A DNA stretch of 64,000 nucleotides from Antitrichia curtipendula (GCA_951230915.1 OX579642.1:3720001-3784000); one strand, 5' to 3'; counted from the first letter of the stretch, positions 1 through 13,699 are shown. Notes: a model not told the origin generated them from the letters alone. Numbers and translations are program-made.

Positions 1-698
1 TGCATGAGCGGGACTGATTGTTTCCTCTTCTTCCTTAATAATGCACACCATTCTTTCTAAAAGGAAAAAAAAAGAAAAAGAAAAGGCTTTGAAGGTGAAA
101 AATAAAAGGAAAAAACAACCATGGACAAAACAAAGAAAAAGATTGTTTATTCTCAACCTAAAGTTGGTTGCAGAAACATCATGTTGGAGACAGTATAAAA
201 ATCAACACATTTAAGCTGTAAGTTGGTTTACTGGTAGTCTTATCTAAAGCAGACCGGAGTTTGTGCGGAACTGAATAACTTTACCCCCTGCAAAGGAACT
301 GAATAACTTACCCCCTGCAAAGGAACTGAACAAATAAATCATTGTTTCTGACATTGAAGTTAATTTGTAAGGAGTGTAGAAATGTATGCTATTATTGAGA
401 ATTTGGGTGTTGTTTTTTGGTCTTCTTCTTTGAAGCAGATAAATTTGTTTCTTGTTTTTTTTGTTTTTTTCAAAAGGACGGTGAGAATTAAAAGACAAAT
501 TCAGGGGTGTTGCTTTTGTCCTTTTTTTCCTCCACTGAGAGAGCAACCCAATAATCACAGAGTTGCCATATCTTCGTTGCCGAGCAAATCGACAAAGAAT
601 CCAATCTTCATAAAAACTGAAGACTTTGCCAACAGAAAGCAGGAGATGGATTTGATCTTCACAGCATCAGTGGAAGTTTTGTACGTGCACTAAAGTTA
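1..698. other. Gene-free AT-rich stretch
   Basis: No recognisable gene. ORFs of about 100 codons lie on both strands between 244 and 693, but they are low-complexity and match no family I know. A short tandem repeat sits at about 267-330. Confidence 0.5.
267..330. repeat. Short tandem repeat, ~27-bp unit, just over 2 copies
   Basis: The unit reads GGAACTGAATAACTT followed by ACCCCCTGCAAA and recurs, with a third partial copy. It creates a duplicated short peptide in the minus-strand ORF here, which argues that the ORF is fortuitous. Confidence 0.7.
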
Positions 699-974
699 TA
701 AGGTGGGTACCCCCAAAATCGTCACTTTTTGCTACTGAGCCTAGTTACTATTATTAAATTGGTCAAATTTTCATATGCTCTTGTTGGCAAGTGAAAGGAG
801 GTTCCAGCGCATCAGAGAATGGGACATTTGGATACTGTATGCAAAAGTTATTAAGGAACAAAGTTTGGTTCTAAAAGCATTTCTTCCACATAGGTACAGA
901 ATTGATTCTGGAGATGTACTTAGGGTATAGATAGCGGTTTAAGGTCAGTGGCACTTTAAGAGCATACTACCTTA
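699..974 (+). mobile_element. TA-flanked MITE-like element, copy 1 (276 bp)
   Basis: This copy begins TA then AGGTGGGTAC and ends ACTACCTTA. It aligns over its whole length, in reverse complement, with 51374-51650 (277 bp) at roughly 80 percent identity by eye. The second copy has clearer ends, so the ends here are taken partly from that alignment. The TA at each end suggests a TA target duplication, as in Tc1/mariner-type elements. There is no coding capacity. I do not recognise the family. Confidence 0.7.
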
Positions 975-1583
975 GAACTACAGTAAGCTCATTGGAAATT
1001 AGAAGCTCACTCAATACCATCGATCTTTGTCCACCAAAAACTTTACTGCTAAGGTAGTATTACCCATTGTTTTCGCTTTTTTCTTTTTGTTGTTACTTTG
1101 GTGAATGCACATGTTGAGACTTGTGTGAATCTTATTGGTGGTCAAAGCAAGGACACAAAGGTTCTCACTGTGGATGGTTAGGATTGACAAAAAACATTTC
1201 TAAAAATAAATGCCAAAATAGAAGTAAATTGAAGATAGAGGGAAAAATTTAATCATTAATAGTTCTAAAATGGAATTGAAATATGTCAATCTTAATGGTG
1301 AGATTAATGTAGCAAGTATTTTACACGCAATGGAACTTTTTGTTTTGAAAGATGTGAAAATTAAGCTCAAAAATGAACCATATACAATGTTTTTGCAAGA
1401 AAATGCCTTGATTGCCTACAAAACTAAACTCATCATAACTTCCACATGCCTAATTCAAATTGAATGAATCAAAGCTTTCTAAACAAATAAGAATATAATC
1501 TATAAAGAAAAACTAAAACTAAAACTATAATAATGCTGAAAATGTTGATAATGATAATAATAATAAAATTAATAATTTTGTGC
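975..1583. other. AT-rich spacer
   Basis: No gene. A 10-bp inverted repeat (TACTACCTTA at 965-974 against TAAGGTAGTA at 1050-1059) spans the right edge of the preceding element. The rest is simple AT-rich sequence, including TAA-type runs near 1550. Confidence 0.4.
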
Positions 1584-2034
1584 TTAACCCCTAAATGTCC
1601 AAACTGTGTTTTTTGGTAACATAGCAATTTGGGGAGCTCACTACAAATGGAGTTTTTTTATTTTTTTCTTCAAAATTTTCACACATGTGCCTCAAGAATA
1701 GCTTTTAAGGCTATAAATTTTTCATAACTTTTGACTACATAGTTAAAAAGTTATTGTATAATATTTAGTTTTCATTGCTCAACAGGTAGCTCACGGAGCA
1801 AAAAAACTTCTTTAAAGATTACTTTTTTCTTAAATAAAAATTTGAAATTGGTTCTCTAGATTTATATGTATGATTTTTTGCAAGGCCCAAAAAACAATTC
1901 GTCACTTCAAACGCTATTATCTTGTAGTCTACAAGGTGGAAATTTCTGAATTTTTTTCCACATCTTCTCAATTTAGCATAATATAAGATCCTATATATAA
2001 ATATATACATATATATAAAAAATAAATAAATATA

Positions 2035-2093
<59 letters not shown>

Positions 2094-2191
2094 ATATATA
2101 TAAGTTTTTATCTAAAATTGGTACTTGTCCTAGAAATGGCATTTTTAGAGCATTTTTGGTGAAAACATGGTCCAAATCATTTAGGGGTTAA
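1584..2191 (+). mobile_element. TTAA-bounded non-autonomous element, copy A
   Basis: The element starts TTAACCCCTAAATG and ends CATTTAGGGGTTAA, with TTAA at both edges and terminal inverted repeats beginning CCCCTAAA. The interior is non-coding and related to the copy at 9876-10927. A TA microsatellite occupies the centre. TTAA target sites with C-rich tips are hallmarks of piggyBac-type elements; the assignment is inferred because no transposase is present. Confidence 0.75.
1991..2102. repeat. (TA)n microsatellite with poly-T
   Basis: Almost uninterrupted TA dinucleotides, followed by about 17 T and more TA, inside TTAA element copy A. Confidence 0.9.
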
Positions 2192-2929
2192 GAAGGCAAA
2201 ACTTTTCTATTGGGATATAAATTCAAATAAAAAATAATATTTTTAAGGAAGAAAAAATATTTCCTTACCTCCAAAAGAAGTTTCAAAATCCTTAATCTTC
2301 TAAATCTTTTAGGATTAATAAAGAATATCATTATGGTTGTTGATTACCTTCTCAATGATAGGATAGATCTTTATAAAAATTCAACCATCCGTCACGTCAC
2401 GATTTATGTTGTCATGTGAATCCATCTAAGCTTGGCAATCAGCGACCATAATGCCCACGTCCATTTCAAGACAAATTTGTTACATTCCATTGGATACTTA
2501 GAAAAACGTTATACCTCATAACGCAGACCTTCTTTCTATATCCTTAGATTTGCAAAAATTACAGATAAGGACATTGTGATAAACCATTAGATTTAGCATT
2601 ATATCCCATAATATTCTTGAGCCTCCCAGTTCTCAAGCATTATCTAGTCGATAATTTAAATAAGAGTGCAACCACGTATAAGCTCTTCTCTATTCATTTC
2701 CATGTAGCTTCCAAGTATAACTTGGGCACACAATCATGGAAAAAATTAGGCCAGACATTCACATGTGTTCACTCAACAAGACTATATAAAATAGGTTCAA
2801 GCATTCTTAAGATTCTCTAAATTTCAAGAACTCTTTACCATGATAAATTTCTTTCATGTTTAGAGATCCAAAATTGCTTCAAAATACTAATATCTAAAGC
2901 AAAACTAAAGTCTTCATTTGTATTTTTTT
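2192..2929. other. AT-rich spacer
   Basis: No gene recognised. The only ORF above 60 codons (2617-2820, plus) has no motif I know. Confidence 0.4.
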
Positions 2930-3738
2930 TAACAAATCCAGTCATAAGATTCTTTAACTAACTTGTTAGAATACACCCTCCTAAAATTTCAAAATAAGAA
3001 ACTTTACCGATTGCAAGATCATGATTCTTAGATTTCAAGAAGAAGTATTTTCAATTCTTCCCAAGTGGCTAGATTTCATCTTTCAATTTTTTTTACTCAT
3101 TAGTGTATAAATCTTATAACTTACAACTCTTTACAATACTTTGAAGAAATATGTTGGGAATACATAAAAAAAATTTAAACAAAGAATATTTTATATTCGT
3201 GCTTGAAAAAAAGAGTGAGTAGAAAAAAATAGAGAATGATTAAAAATACTAAATTATTGAGAGTTTAGTCATAGAATTGGAAAATGTCAATCTCAATGGT
3301 TTTAATGTTGTAATAAATAATCTACATTCTATGATTTTGTTTTTTTTCCAAAATATTGAAAATTGAGTTAAATGAGGGACTTTAAAGTATAATTCAGAGT
3401 AAAGATTTTATAATTGCCTACAAACTAAAACTCCACATAACTTTCATCTCATCAATTAACTCAAATGATTCAAATCGTTCTACTTATGTAAAAATCTAGA
3501 AAAAAAAATTTCAAGTTTATTGAAAAAGAGATGTTTTTTTAGTTGCATGCACTCCCAAAGCTCCAAAAGAAACTACATATCATTCAATAATTTTAAAACC
3601 ATTTAGTCAAATTTTATGAAAATTGTTGCACTTTAAAGCTACTCCTTAACCACATGTCGTGTGAAAATAAATAAAAAGCAATCGATGACTGAAAACGCTA
3701 TGTTGCCTCAAAATGCAATTTGGTCCTTTAGAGATTAA
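2930..3738 (-). mobile_element. TTAA-family element, copy B, one end decayed
   Basis: The right end reads TTTGGTCCTTTAGAGATTAA and matches the ends of the complete copies. The interior (for example the block around the ATTGCAAGATCATG motif near 3010) parallels the copy at 20027-20882. The left terminus cannot be located, so the start is approximate. Confidence 0.6.
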
Positions 3739-4231
3739 GAAGAAAGCTACAAGGGGAGAGCCAATAATTTTTATTCCAAATTTAGGCTTATAAAATGAAA
3801 AAAATGAACCTCCTCAAGCCTCACATTCTACAAATATTTTTTACTGTAGCTTCCTATCAACTAGGTCAAAAATAAATAACTAAAAAGCACTACCTAAATT
3901 TTTGGGAAATTATTGATCTAACTTGCCTTATATATATTGCTTCACCATTATAACTATTCTAGCGCACAATTTCTCACAAACATAACATATGTCTCACATG
4001 CAACAAACCTTGACACTTAGTAGCAAAACCCTAATGCAAAAAGAAGAGAATTTAGGAGTTGGAGGTCAAGACAAGGGTTTAGGTAAATACGTCTACCCAA
4101 GATAAAAATAAAAGCGACCATCCAAAAAATGTAATAACAACTTGGATGAATGCCTAACTTATTTTTTTATATTTTAAAATTGACTTATTTTAATATATTA
4201 TATTTTGAATTGCTTAACTTTTTTTGGCACT

Positions 4232-5424
4232 TTAACCCCTAAGCGCCCCAAGGGACCCAAAGTGTCCTCATATAGTTTCAAGTCCAATTTGAAGTGATGT
4301 AACTTTTGCATCTAATTTTTAAATTCAATAAAACTTATTGGAAAATTTTGCGCTCTCTCTTAATTTGCGTGGTAAAATTTTAAGATTAATCCAAGATGTA
4401 GTAATTTTTTGAAAGCCATTCAAAGTTTACAAATTCAATTTGAGCACCAAACTACATTTTGAATTTTTGATGGCTACAACTTTTGGGACTTGTATCTCCT
4501 ATATCAAATTTTTTATTTGAATAAAATTTGTGGGAGTATATTTCTTTTAAAGTCTAGTTATTGTGATAAAATTTTCATGTCAATGCAAGTTGTCTTGAAT
4601 GTTTGAGAGCAATTTGAAGTTCAAAATCTATACATTTTTGGATTGCAATTAACTTTGTTTCTTCTTCATACAATGTTTGTTTTTGATAGTTAATTTATTG
4701 GAAAGTTGCGCATACTAGTATAGTTTGTTCATATCAATCAAAGAAGTTAGGAATGACTAAAAAGCATTTTAGCAGAAGGAGGTTTAGCCTAAGTTGTTTT
4801 TTTTGCAACTTTTCTTGACATTTCAAAACCATTTTGCAAACACAACGAGTAAATTGAATGGTGTTTTTTTTCACCAATGTATTTTTTTGTTGGTTTTGAA
4901 GCACTTTATAGTTTTAAGTTTTTCAGCTGAGTAGATTTATAAAATCAAAATTTACTTGCAAATATGTTGTTAGGAAAATTTTAGCATCTTTTTTCAACAA
5001 GTGCACATTATAATCTTGCAATCTATGTTGCCAAATGACTCCAAATTTGAACACATCATCTACAACATGTACACTAAGGTAGCAACACCCATAACCAATA
5101 ATTTCTAGGTTTTGAACATGATGTCTACTAATGCACATCCAAAAAAAAATTGGACCCTATTATTTGGACAATGTGATTATAAGTTGTGTATTTTGAAAGA
5201 GCCAACTATACATGCACCTAATACCAACACTAGGGTTTGATGTTTAGATGTAGTACATCCTTGTAATCACATCTATTCACTTCCTAATATTTTAGAGGTG
5301 ACGATTATAGGTATAGTGATGGTTATGGGTGTTGCTTCTTTACATGATTGTATGGTTGAAAATTCTATGCCTTGGTGACATTTAGACTTGTAACACTTCA
5401 AAAGCAATGATGTTTTTAAACCCC
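4232..5424. other. Orphan TTAA-family-like left end and AT-rich DNA
   Basis: TTAACCCCTAAGCGCCCC at 4232 resembles the left tip of the TTAA family, but I found no matching right end. The following ~450 bp contain weak internal direct repeats. From about 4700 to 5420 I see nothing but AT-rich sequence and an unrecognised 71-codon ORF (4923-5138, minus). Confidence 0.35.
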
Positions 5425-6187
5425 CAAAGACCGGATTGCAAGATATTAGTGTTCAAATTCACTCAAATCATTTTTTTGGCCTTGCAAAAAAACAGGAAGC
5501 TGCTCTTCACAAGGTCAGATCATTATGAAAAAATGTCCAAAATAGTGGTTACTCTTTGGATTCATTCTTCAAAGCAAGTTGGGTACATGCTTAAAATTTT
5601 TTAGATCATTTGGAATTGTACAACATATAGGAAAACAATAGTAAATAGAAAGAAGTAGGGAATGATTCAAAATACTAAACTGATGAGAATTTAGTTACTG
5701 AATTGAAAAATGCCAATTCCAATGGTTGCAATGTTGTAATAAACAATCTACATCCTATGATTTTATTTTTTTCCAAAAATATTGAAAATTGAGTAAGATA
5801 AAGGACTTCAAAGTTTATTTTGGAGTAGAGAATCTGTGACTACCCGCAAACTAAAACTCTTCATAACTTTTGACTCATTGATCAAAATAGAATGATTCAA
5901 ATCTTTTTGTGTGTATATAAATCTAAAGAATCAATTTCAAATTTTTATTTTTGAAAAAGTAATTTTAAAGAATTTTTTGAGTTGCCTGCTGACCAATGAA
6001 AATTACATACCATACAATAATTTTTTAACCATGTAGTCAAGAGTTATGAAAATTGTTGAGCCTTAAAGCTACTCCTTGGGCACATGTTGTGTAAAATTTT
6101 CAAAGAGAAAAATTAAAATTCCGTTCGTAGTGAGTTGCCCAAAATTGATGTCTTGCCAAAAATGGTATTTGGTCATTTAGGGATTAA
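5425..6187 (-). mobile_element. TTAA-family element, copy D, left end truncated
   Basis: The segment from ATTGCAAGATATTAG rightward parallels the copy at 20027-20882. The right end reads GGTCATTTAGGGATTAA. The left inverted repeat is missing. Confidence 0.65.
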
Positions 6188-9100
6188 AATACATATACAT
6201 GTAACATAGGTGCCTAGGTTTTTAGTTTCATGGGCTTAAGATTTTAGGCTTGCATTCTAGCAACCCTTAATTGTGAGGCCATGTCCCTTCCAAAATGCAA
6301 AGAAGGGCATCATATAGAAACAATCTCTAAAGTGGACCATATAATTCTAGCCATTTGGAGGCTAACCTAGTTGCTTTGGAATTCATCCTGCACATGCCAC
6401 TCTATGTGATTATCTTTGCCACTCTATAGAATGCTCCATTGTAACCATTATAGAAGTCCAAATGAGCCACTTTTGAATAAATGAGTCATAGGCATTGTTA
6501 GAATTAGATAGAATAAACATCAATAGGCTACAAATGGTGCATATACTCTTATAATTTCATTCTTTGTATTTTTATTGAACTACAAAAGAATATTAATGAC
6601 GTTGAATGTATATATCCTATCTAGAAAAGCCAATGGTATTTCAATAACTTAGATTTCATTTTTATTTTGTAAAGAAAAAATGAGCCCTTGCATGTAATTT
6701 ATCAAATTTTGCATGTGATTGAATGTTAATATACCAAAAAAAACAAAAAAAACTTATAAGTATGGTCTGTAGAAGATTTTTTTTTAATATAATTTTTAAA
6801 TTTTGAGCAAATGAGTTCATGGGCATTGTTGGGATGTAGAAGTGGCAGTTTGGGTAGAGGTGCAAGTAACATTTTAGAAGTAACCTAGTAGCAAGAATGG
6901 AGCATATGCTTTTTTGGTGAAAATTTCAAAGAGCATGGCCACATCAGGGCCTAATGTTGTGGGAATTTAGTATAATATTGTGGTCATCTTAGGTGAGTGT
7001 AATGACCATTATAGGTGTTCTTTTTTGTATTGGTATTGAGGTAACATGGCAAATCTTGTAGGTTATTCCAACATCACACTTTCACACTATGTTCGGAAAT
7101 AAAATTCAGATGACATTTTTTATTCTCACACTTTTTTCATGATTGTGTGAAGAAAAAATTTAAAAATTTCCACCACCTAAAAGGAATATGTAAATAATTA
7201 TTGTGTCACAAGGGCAAGCTACATCGCCATCTTTGGAGCTTGTGCATTTCATATGAGTTATAGTAAAGTTTGTCCCTTTTTTTTTTCTTTGTGTTTTCAG
7301 TTTCACATATCAATCATGAAGATTGAACAAAAAAAATGATGGAATTCAAAATTTCAATTCGAAAGAACTCATGTTAAATTCCATTCCTTGTTTTGTTCAA
7401 TCTTCTTTACTTAGTCACAAAATGGATTAGAAAAGACTTTAATACCTTAGGAGGGCTTTGAAATTGGATATTCATTTGGATTTGTAAAGTTGCAACTAAT
7501 CTAACCTCTAAAGGTTTGGGATGTTCTTGTAGTACAATTAGATAAGAAGAAGACTAATGACCCAGTAGAGTGGTTGGAAAAATTTACATTTTTTTTGTAA
7601 GTACAAGTGTAAAATTTGACACTCATCTATGAGCTGTATATTTCTTCAAATTACTAAATCAATTTGTTTGTGATTTTCAAGATCATAGGGTACAAAGTTG
7701 TGAAACGAATTTTTTGAGGTCCTTAGATTCCTAGGCAATTTTGATTTAGATGGGCAAAGCTACATTTAGAATTTTAGATATGGTTACATGTCTTGTACTG
7801 CTTGGAATTATTTGATGCTAAAAAATAAATTCAAAGTGTTTGAATTGAAGAACTTATAAAAAAATAGAATATGCATATAAGTATGGTGGGGCTGCTGCAT
7901 GTTATGCTTTTCATATACATGCGTGTGAAGGGTAATTTATTAAGGGCTACTCCGTATAATATTTTTTTTAATTTATTTTTGACAATATTTTTCTAGAATC
8001 AAAAAAATTTGAAGTGGTGCTTTGAAAGTCATATGAAGGCTCTGGCCGTCTAGTTTGAGGGTGCAAGCACAATGTTCTAAAATCCACGGTCAAGTCACAA
8101 TCTATGAACATGTTTAGGTACCATGTCCTCACATTCTCTTTGTTGTTTTTACTTCATTTGTAGGTAAACATAAAAACAAGGTGAAAATGACACTACCCTT
8201 TATCTACATTGATATAACCTTGGTTAGTTACAATGGGAGTGTATCAAAGAATAAACTCAATTTATGGAGTAAATGAATCTAACTACTCAGACGTGAAATG
8301 AGGGATGAAAGTGCAACCACGCGCTTATATGTTGCAAAAGACTAGAGTTCCATCACCCTTAGTTGTGATACAAATATAGTGAACACATCATGGGGAATAA
8401 AACTAGAGATAACTCAATTGCACTTAAAAGCGTCATGATTTCAATGATACGAAAAAACAATCTCTTCTCCAATAATCACCTACTCTGGCAAGGTGTACAT
8501 GCTTGCCTATGCGTCAAAGAGGTGCAATACATGTGCTACATGCTTCAAATGACTACAAATTTGGACTGGAAATAAAGATCACTACAAGGTAAAACAAATA
8601 CAAATTACCATAAAAATTGTGAGCAATTCTAAAACAATAAAATACCAAATTGTCATAAAGTAAACACAAATCCAATACACATATATGAACTCAAATCACA
8701 AATCTGAACAAAAATGATATTTTGTACCACTGCAAGGGGAATGTAATCCTATGCCACATTTATAGAATAGACAATGTTTGTCAACAAAGTGAAAAAGCAA
8801 AAAAATCTAGGATACTTCTATCACTAATAGTAGATGAGAAATGTAGAATTAAGGCAAAAATTTAAAAAATTGAATCTAGTGTGTTTTTAGACCTAAATTA
8901 ATTTTAAAACACCTTCATGGACTGAATCTAAGAAAGTAGATGAGACACCTATTCAATCTTAGTTATAACCCCATTAATCTTACAACTCATCCTATGTTGG
9001 AAGTAATAAAATTTAAATTTTTAGCTTTAATCTTTTAGGGGACCCTATCTTTTGGCTCATATATATATATATATATAATGAACAACCATTGCCCCTTGCA

Positions 9101-9554
9101 TGTAAACCAACAAACATATAAGAAGACAATATTTTGGAGTTTTTTATTCCTCTCACTAAAATATTTATTGAAAATTTGGACAATGAGGTTTTAATGTGAC
9201 ACATTTTGTACAACATTCATTTTTTCTTGAAAAGAAACCTAAATCTCAAAAATTGATGAGCAAGATTGAATCTTTGTCATTGCTTTAGCTATTTAAGAAC
9301 TTTGATAAATTCAAGTGGTGGGTATCTGGCTCAAAGTTGTAGATTTTGATTTGTGCTCAGATCTATAGGTCATTGTCAACTATGATTTAATTCATTTTTA
9401 AAGTAAGACTTTGCATACATTGAATGATCCAATGGTGTCATGGAACCACCACATCATGAATCGAAGAATGGAAGACACTCAAAGCTCTCTCTAGTACATA
9501 TCCCACTTCTATTGGCAAATTTCAAATAGCTTAGACTCAATATAAGTAGTTTTA
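6188..9554. other. 3.4 kb AT-rich, no recognisable gene
   Basis: Both strands are dense in stops. Short ORFs at 6662-6865, 8390-8575 and 9013-9216 have no family I recognise. A short (AT)n run lies at 9061-9078. I suspect old transposon debris but cannot assign any. Confidence 0.4.
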
Positions 9555-9770
9555 CCCAGATTGCCCTTATTAAGCAACAAATTACAAATTGTGCTATAAC
9601 TTTTATTTTGTTTATCCAAAAGTATTAAAAGAAATTGAGCACAAAATGTCTTCTTTATCATAACTTCTATCAAAATTTTAAAAATATATAAAAATATCTA
9701 ATTATACTTGCCTGCCCAAAGGTGCTATATTTGCCAAAAACTAGGAGTTGTTCCTTTAGGGGCAAACATG
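9555..9770 (-). mobile_element. TTAA-family element, right-end fragment
   Basis: The last part (ACTTGCCTGCCC through GTTCCTTTAGGGGCAAA) parallels the right ends at 29850-29907 and 47500-47550, but the terminal TTAA has mutated. The left boundary is uncertain. Confidence 0.4.
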
Positions 9771-9875
9771 ATATGTTCTGCTGAGTTTCTCATGTAACTT
9801 TCAAAGTTGAATGAATTCATGGTTAACTTCAATACTTTGTATCTTTTACATTATAAATCCAATGTTTGAGTTGAT

Positions 9876-10927
9876 TTAACCCCTAAAGGACCAAACACCA
9901 TTTTTTGGCAACATAGCAATTTTAGGCAACTCATTATGAACATAATTTTATTTATTTTTCTTTGATATTTTCACACAAAATGTGCCCAAGGAGTAGCTTT
10001 AAGGCCCAACAAATTTCATAATTTTTGAATACAAGGTTAAAAATTTATTGTATGATATGTAATTTTCATTGATTGGCGGGCAACTCAAAAAATTCTTTAA
10101 AAAACACTTTTTTCAAAAATAAAAATTTGAAATTGGTTCTTCAGATTTATATATACTTGGAAAGATTTGAATTATTCCATTTTGATTAATGAGATGAAAG
10201 TTATGAGAAGTTTTAGTTTGCGGGTAGTTACAGATTCTCTACTCCAAAATAAACTTTGAAGTCCTTTATCTTATTCAATTTTCAATATTTTTGGAAAAGA
10301 ATAAAATCATAGGATGTAGATTGTTCATTACAACATTTCAATCATTTGGATTGGCATTTTTCAATTCCATAACTACATTCTTAACAATTTAGTATTTTGA
10401 ATCATTCTCTACTACTTTCTACTTACTCTTTTTTTCCTACATGTTGTACAATTCCAAATGATCTCAAAAAATGTAAGCAAGTGGACAACTTGTTTTGAAG
10501 AATGAATTCAAAGAGTAACCACCATTTTGGACATTTTTTCATACAAAAGTGACCTTATAAAATGTATCTGCTTGTTTTTTTGCAGGGACAAAAACAGATT
10601 TTTGCCACTTCAATCGCTAATATCTTTTTTTTGGGGGGGAAAAGGCTGACCATTAAAGAGAAAAAAAAAACACGGGGAAAAACAATCAATCACGTACCCC
10701 ATGCCTACTTAACCTAGGTGACAAATTGATCAAACACTAATATCTTGCAATCCACATGGTGAAACTTCTAAGAAACTTTCCACATCTTCTCAAACTAGTG
10801 TACTACAAGATCATACGGTTACATGTGTCCAAAAATGTTGCTTTTTCAAAAATTTGGTACTTGTACTTGAAATGACATTTTTGGAACGTTTGGGAAGAAA
10901 ACATAGTCTTTGACCTTTAAAGATTAA
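9876..10927 (+). mobile_element. TTAA-bounded non-autonomous element, copy E
   Basis: Left end TTAACCCCTAAAGGACCAAA; right end TTTGACCTTTAAAGATTAA. TTAA sits at both edges. It carries a separate 110-bp insertion at 10627-10736; without that and one copy of its duplicated target, the element is about 930 bp. There is no coding capacity. The orientation is the same as copy A and opposite to the copies at 20027, 27719 and 46669. Confidence 0.8.
10627..10736 (-). mobile_element. 110-bp insertion with 10-bp target duplication
   Basis: The direct repeat CTAATATCTT occurs at 10617-10626 and 10737-10746, and related elements lack the sequence in between. The insert starts with a T run next to a G run, so on the minus strand it ends in an A-rich tail. 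That is the pattern of a 5'-truncated LINE or a SINE copied by target-primed reverse transcription. The source family is not identified. Confidence 0.6.
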
Positions 10928-11834
10928 AAATTGAGTTCAAAAATATACAATTAGTCTCAAATGGTAAGATGTACTTCGTTGATAATTAATTACATTTACT
11001 TATAAGAAGTCAAAGAAAAAAAAAATGTGAATATATTGATTGGGCTTAAAGGATATTATCTCTAATCCCAAGTCTAAAATACATCTTCTCCGGCTATCTT
11101 GGGACCTCGACTGATTGTTCAGCCTTTTCTTTTCTTTTCTTCTTACCACCAGTTTCATGGAAGTGTCATAACTTAACTTTCCAAAAGAAGAAAAAACATG
11201 ATTACTTGCCTCCACCCACTTTATCTTATAATTGTTTCCCATGATCAAGATCCGATCAATTAAGCTAATCTCCATTGTAGAGATCCTCCAAATCTCCTTT
11301 TCAAAATACCCCCAAGTCTCACTTCAATTCATCCATCATGGGGCAGGATTGCAGGAATGCCTGATTGATCAAGTGATCATTCTGGCAGTGAGTACAAACT
11401 TAATTTTAACTTAATTGGAGCCTAATCACGGCGACAACTGACTGACCCACTCTACCTTGAGTTAATGCAGTGCCAATTGGGTAAAGTTAGTAATCTTCGA
11501 GACCAGATACCCTACTAATGACTTCGCCTCTGCCCCTCTAATGGGAATGATTCCACGATTGTGTTGGATTGGTCACCGAAAAGCCTTCACTAAATAAGCT
11601 CAAGCTTAATTAATTTCACTTAAGCTTATCTCTGAATTTGGGGACCAGCACTCAGTTCCTGGCTGACGGCCCGGCCCATGGTCTGGGCACCATGTGGACC
11701 ATGTGCCAATTTGACACATTGATTAGTGTAGGATTCTCACCCCAGACGGAAGTTAGTTGAACAGCTCCAGCCACTGAAGTTCTCAAGTCTCAACTCCCGA
11801 GTTTATTCAATTAGTGGAAGGACACATTAATTGT
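10928..11834. other. Spacer between TTAA element and LINE
   Basis: No gene recognised. ORFs at 11000-11275 (minus) and 11232-11414 (plus) overlap each other and show no domain. Confidence 0.4.
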
Positions 11835-12301
11835 TTAGATTATTATTATTATCATTATTTTTATTATTTTTTGATACAAGTGAAGGAGCCTTTACTGTAA
11901 GGAAAAAAGAGTAACCTGAGCGGGCAAGTACCGGACAAAAACATACGCCAATACGACCATAAAAAATACAACTAGGGCGCGGCCAAGCGGGGCGGTTTCT
12001 GCCCCGCCAGGGCACCCACTAACTAAGGTGGTTGGAAAACAAAGCCGGCCCTTGGGCCAACAAGCATCCATCTAGTAAAACCATCAACCATCTCAGCAAA
12101 GACAATACTACAGGTCCATCTAGAGGCAAAGTGGCTCCTGGCAAACTCCTGCCTAATAGTGCACCTAAACCGTTGCTTGCATGTTGCATCCTACTCCACA
12201 TGACTATAATCAATCAAGCCCAACCAAATGTGTTGCATGAGCTTGGCGGGGTGCTAACAAATGTTGTTGAAAGTGGTGTCATTTCGCTCAATCCAAAGAA
12301 T

Positions 12302-12960
12302 CTACATGATGACCGTCCGTAGTACCACCCATCCACTGCTCACAATTTCAAACCTTTGAGGGATGTGGACTGAGAAGATACCTTGCTTACAAGTCAAGGG
12401 CCGCCAAGGCCTAGCAACCTCTTTAGTGGTGACCAAGGTATTCATAATGTGAATGTCCCATTGCCACGCACGTTGCATTGAGGGATACTCCCAAAATCTA
12501 TGCATGATCAATTCATGCAATTTTTGAGGACAAACAGGGCAACCAATGTCAAGTGCTTGGTAGATGCGACACTTTAGGCGTTCACCGCAATGGCCCAGTG
12601 CCACACAAGCCAAAGAAGCCCTTTTTCTTTTGGTGTATGAGTTTTGGCCCACATAGTCTTCTATTGTAGGGAGTGGATGAGGGACAAAATCCCTTGTCAC
12701 TTCCTTTCTATGACGTTGGGGATCACATGCTTGTCTCGAAGGATCTTACATCCTAGTTTAGAGCTAAATTCCATAAACGGGATTGGACCGTGGCTACCTT
12801 TCCATTGTGATTTCTTTGGATTCCAACCTAGTTGGTCAATCATGCCGAAATAGAAGAAAATTTCCATTTTCATGGAACCTCGAAGAACCCTGGAAACCTT
12901 GACTCTTCGGAAGGTGCCATTCATTGTGAAGCAGTTCTTTCCTACCTCCACCAAAGAGAT
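12302..12960 (-). pseudogene. LINE ORF2 relic: zf-RVT zinc-binding domain
   Basis: The 12302-12700 frame carries a zf-RVT pattern: a GHCGERLKCRI stretch, then GCPVCPQKLHE, then HRFWEYPSMQRAW. This is the usual C-terminal zinc-binding region after a plant LINE reverse transcriptase. The upstream part is in another frame (12697-12954), so at least one frameshift separates them. No start codon is meaningful here because this is an internal piece of the polyprotein. Confidence 0.75.
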
Positions 12961-13699
12961 TAGAGGCTACCAGTCTGCGAGGGTGCTAAAGGAGCAACAG
13001 ACCTTGTGCAAGTTTCCAAACTTAGACGGGAACTAGGCTTGAGTAGGTCCTCCAATTCTAAACCTTGTGTTAACTCCCACTCTAAACATGAACATAGGGT
13101 AGGCTACTTTTCCCCATAAAAACATCCATCACATTTGCCCTTAATCGGAGGGGGTAATCATCCATGAGCACATGCCTCCATATTTGATGTAGAGCTTGAG
13201 TTGTGGCCTTCCAGGCGTTGTATTTTGTAGCTAACAATTTGAATTTCTCAGACACCTCCCCTTCAAAGATGAACCTCCCATTAACCCATGCATCCCCCAC
13301 TGTTTGTAGTACAACTTGATGATGTTTGGTGGCCCTGGTCCAGGCAAAATTTTGTCCTACCTACAATGAGAACATGAACCTTCAAAGAGACTCGCTCTAC
13401 CAATCCTCTAGGATGTCTGGAGGAATTGCTACAACGTCATAAACTAATTTCCACCATGACTTGCAAGCCTTGTTCCACGTTTTAGAACCTTGGTGAGCTT
13501 GAAAGCAGTGGATGGTGGAAAACTCCAAACTATGAGCCCATTGACCCCTACTATAAGGTTGAAGGCAAGATAAATGATGCCTAAGTAAAACGTGGAGGTT
13601 AGATGTATTGGGCTCATAGGCCTTGACAATTCATTTGGCCATCAATGCCACCAAAGCGTCCACTGGGTTGATTAAACCTAGACCCCCTTTGTCTTCAAG

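Noticed and set aside
8281..8575. Copia-type integrase leader on the minus strand
   Set aside because: A vague resemblance over a few residues only; no supporting pol motifs nearby.
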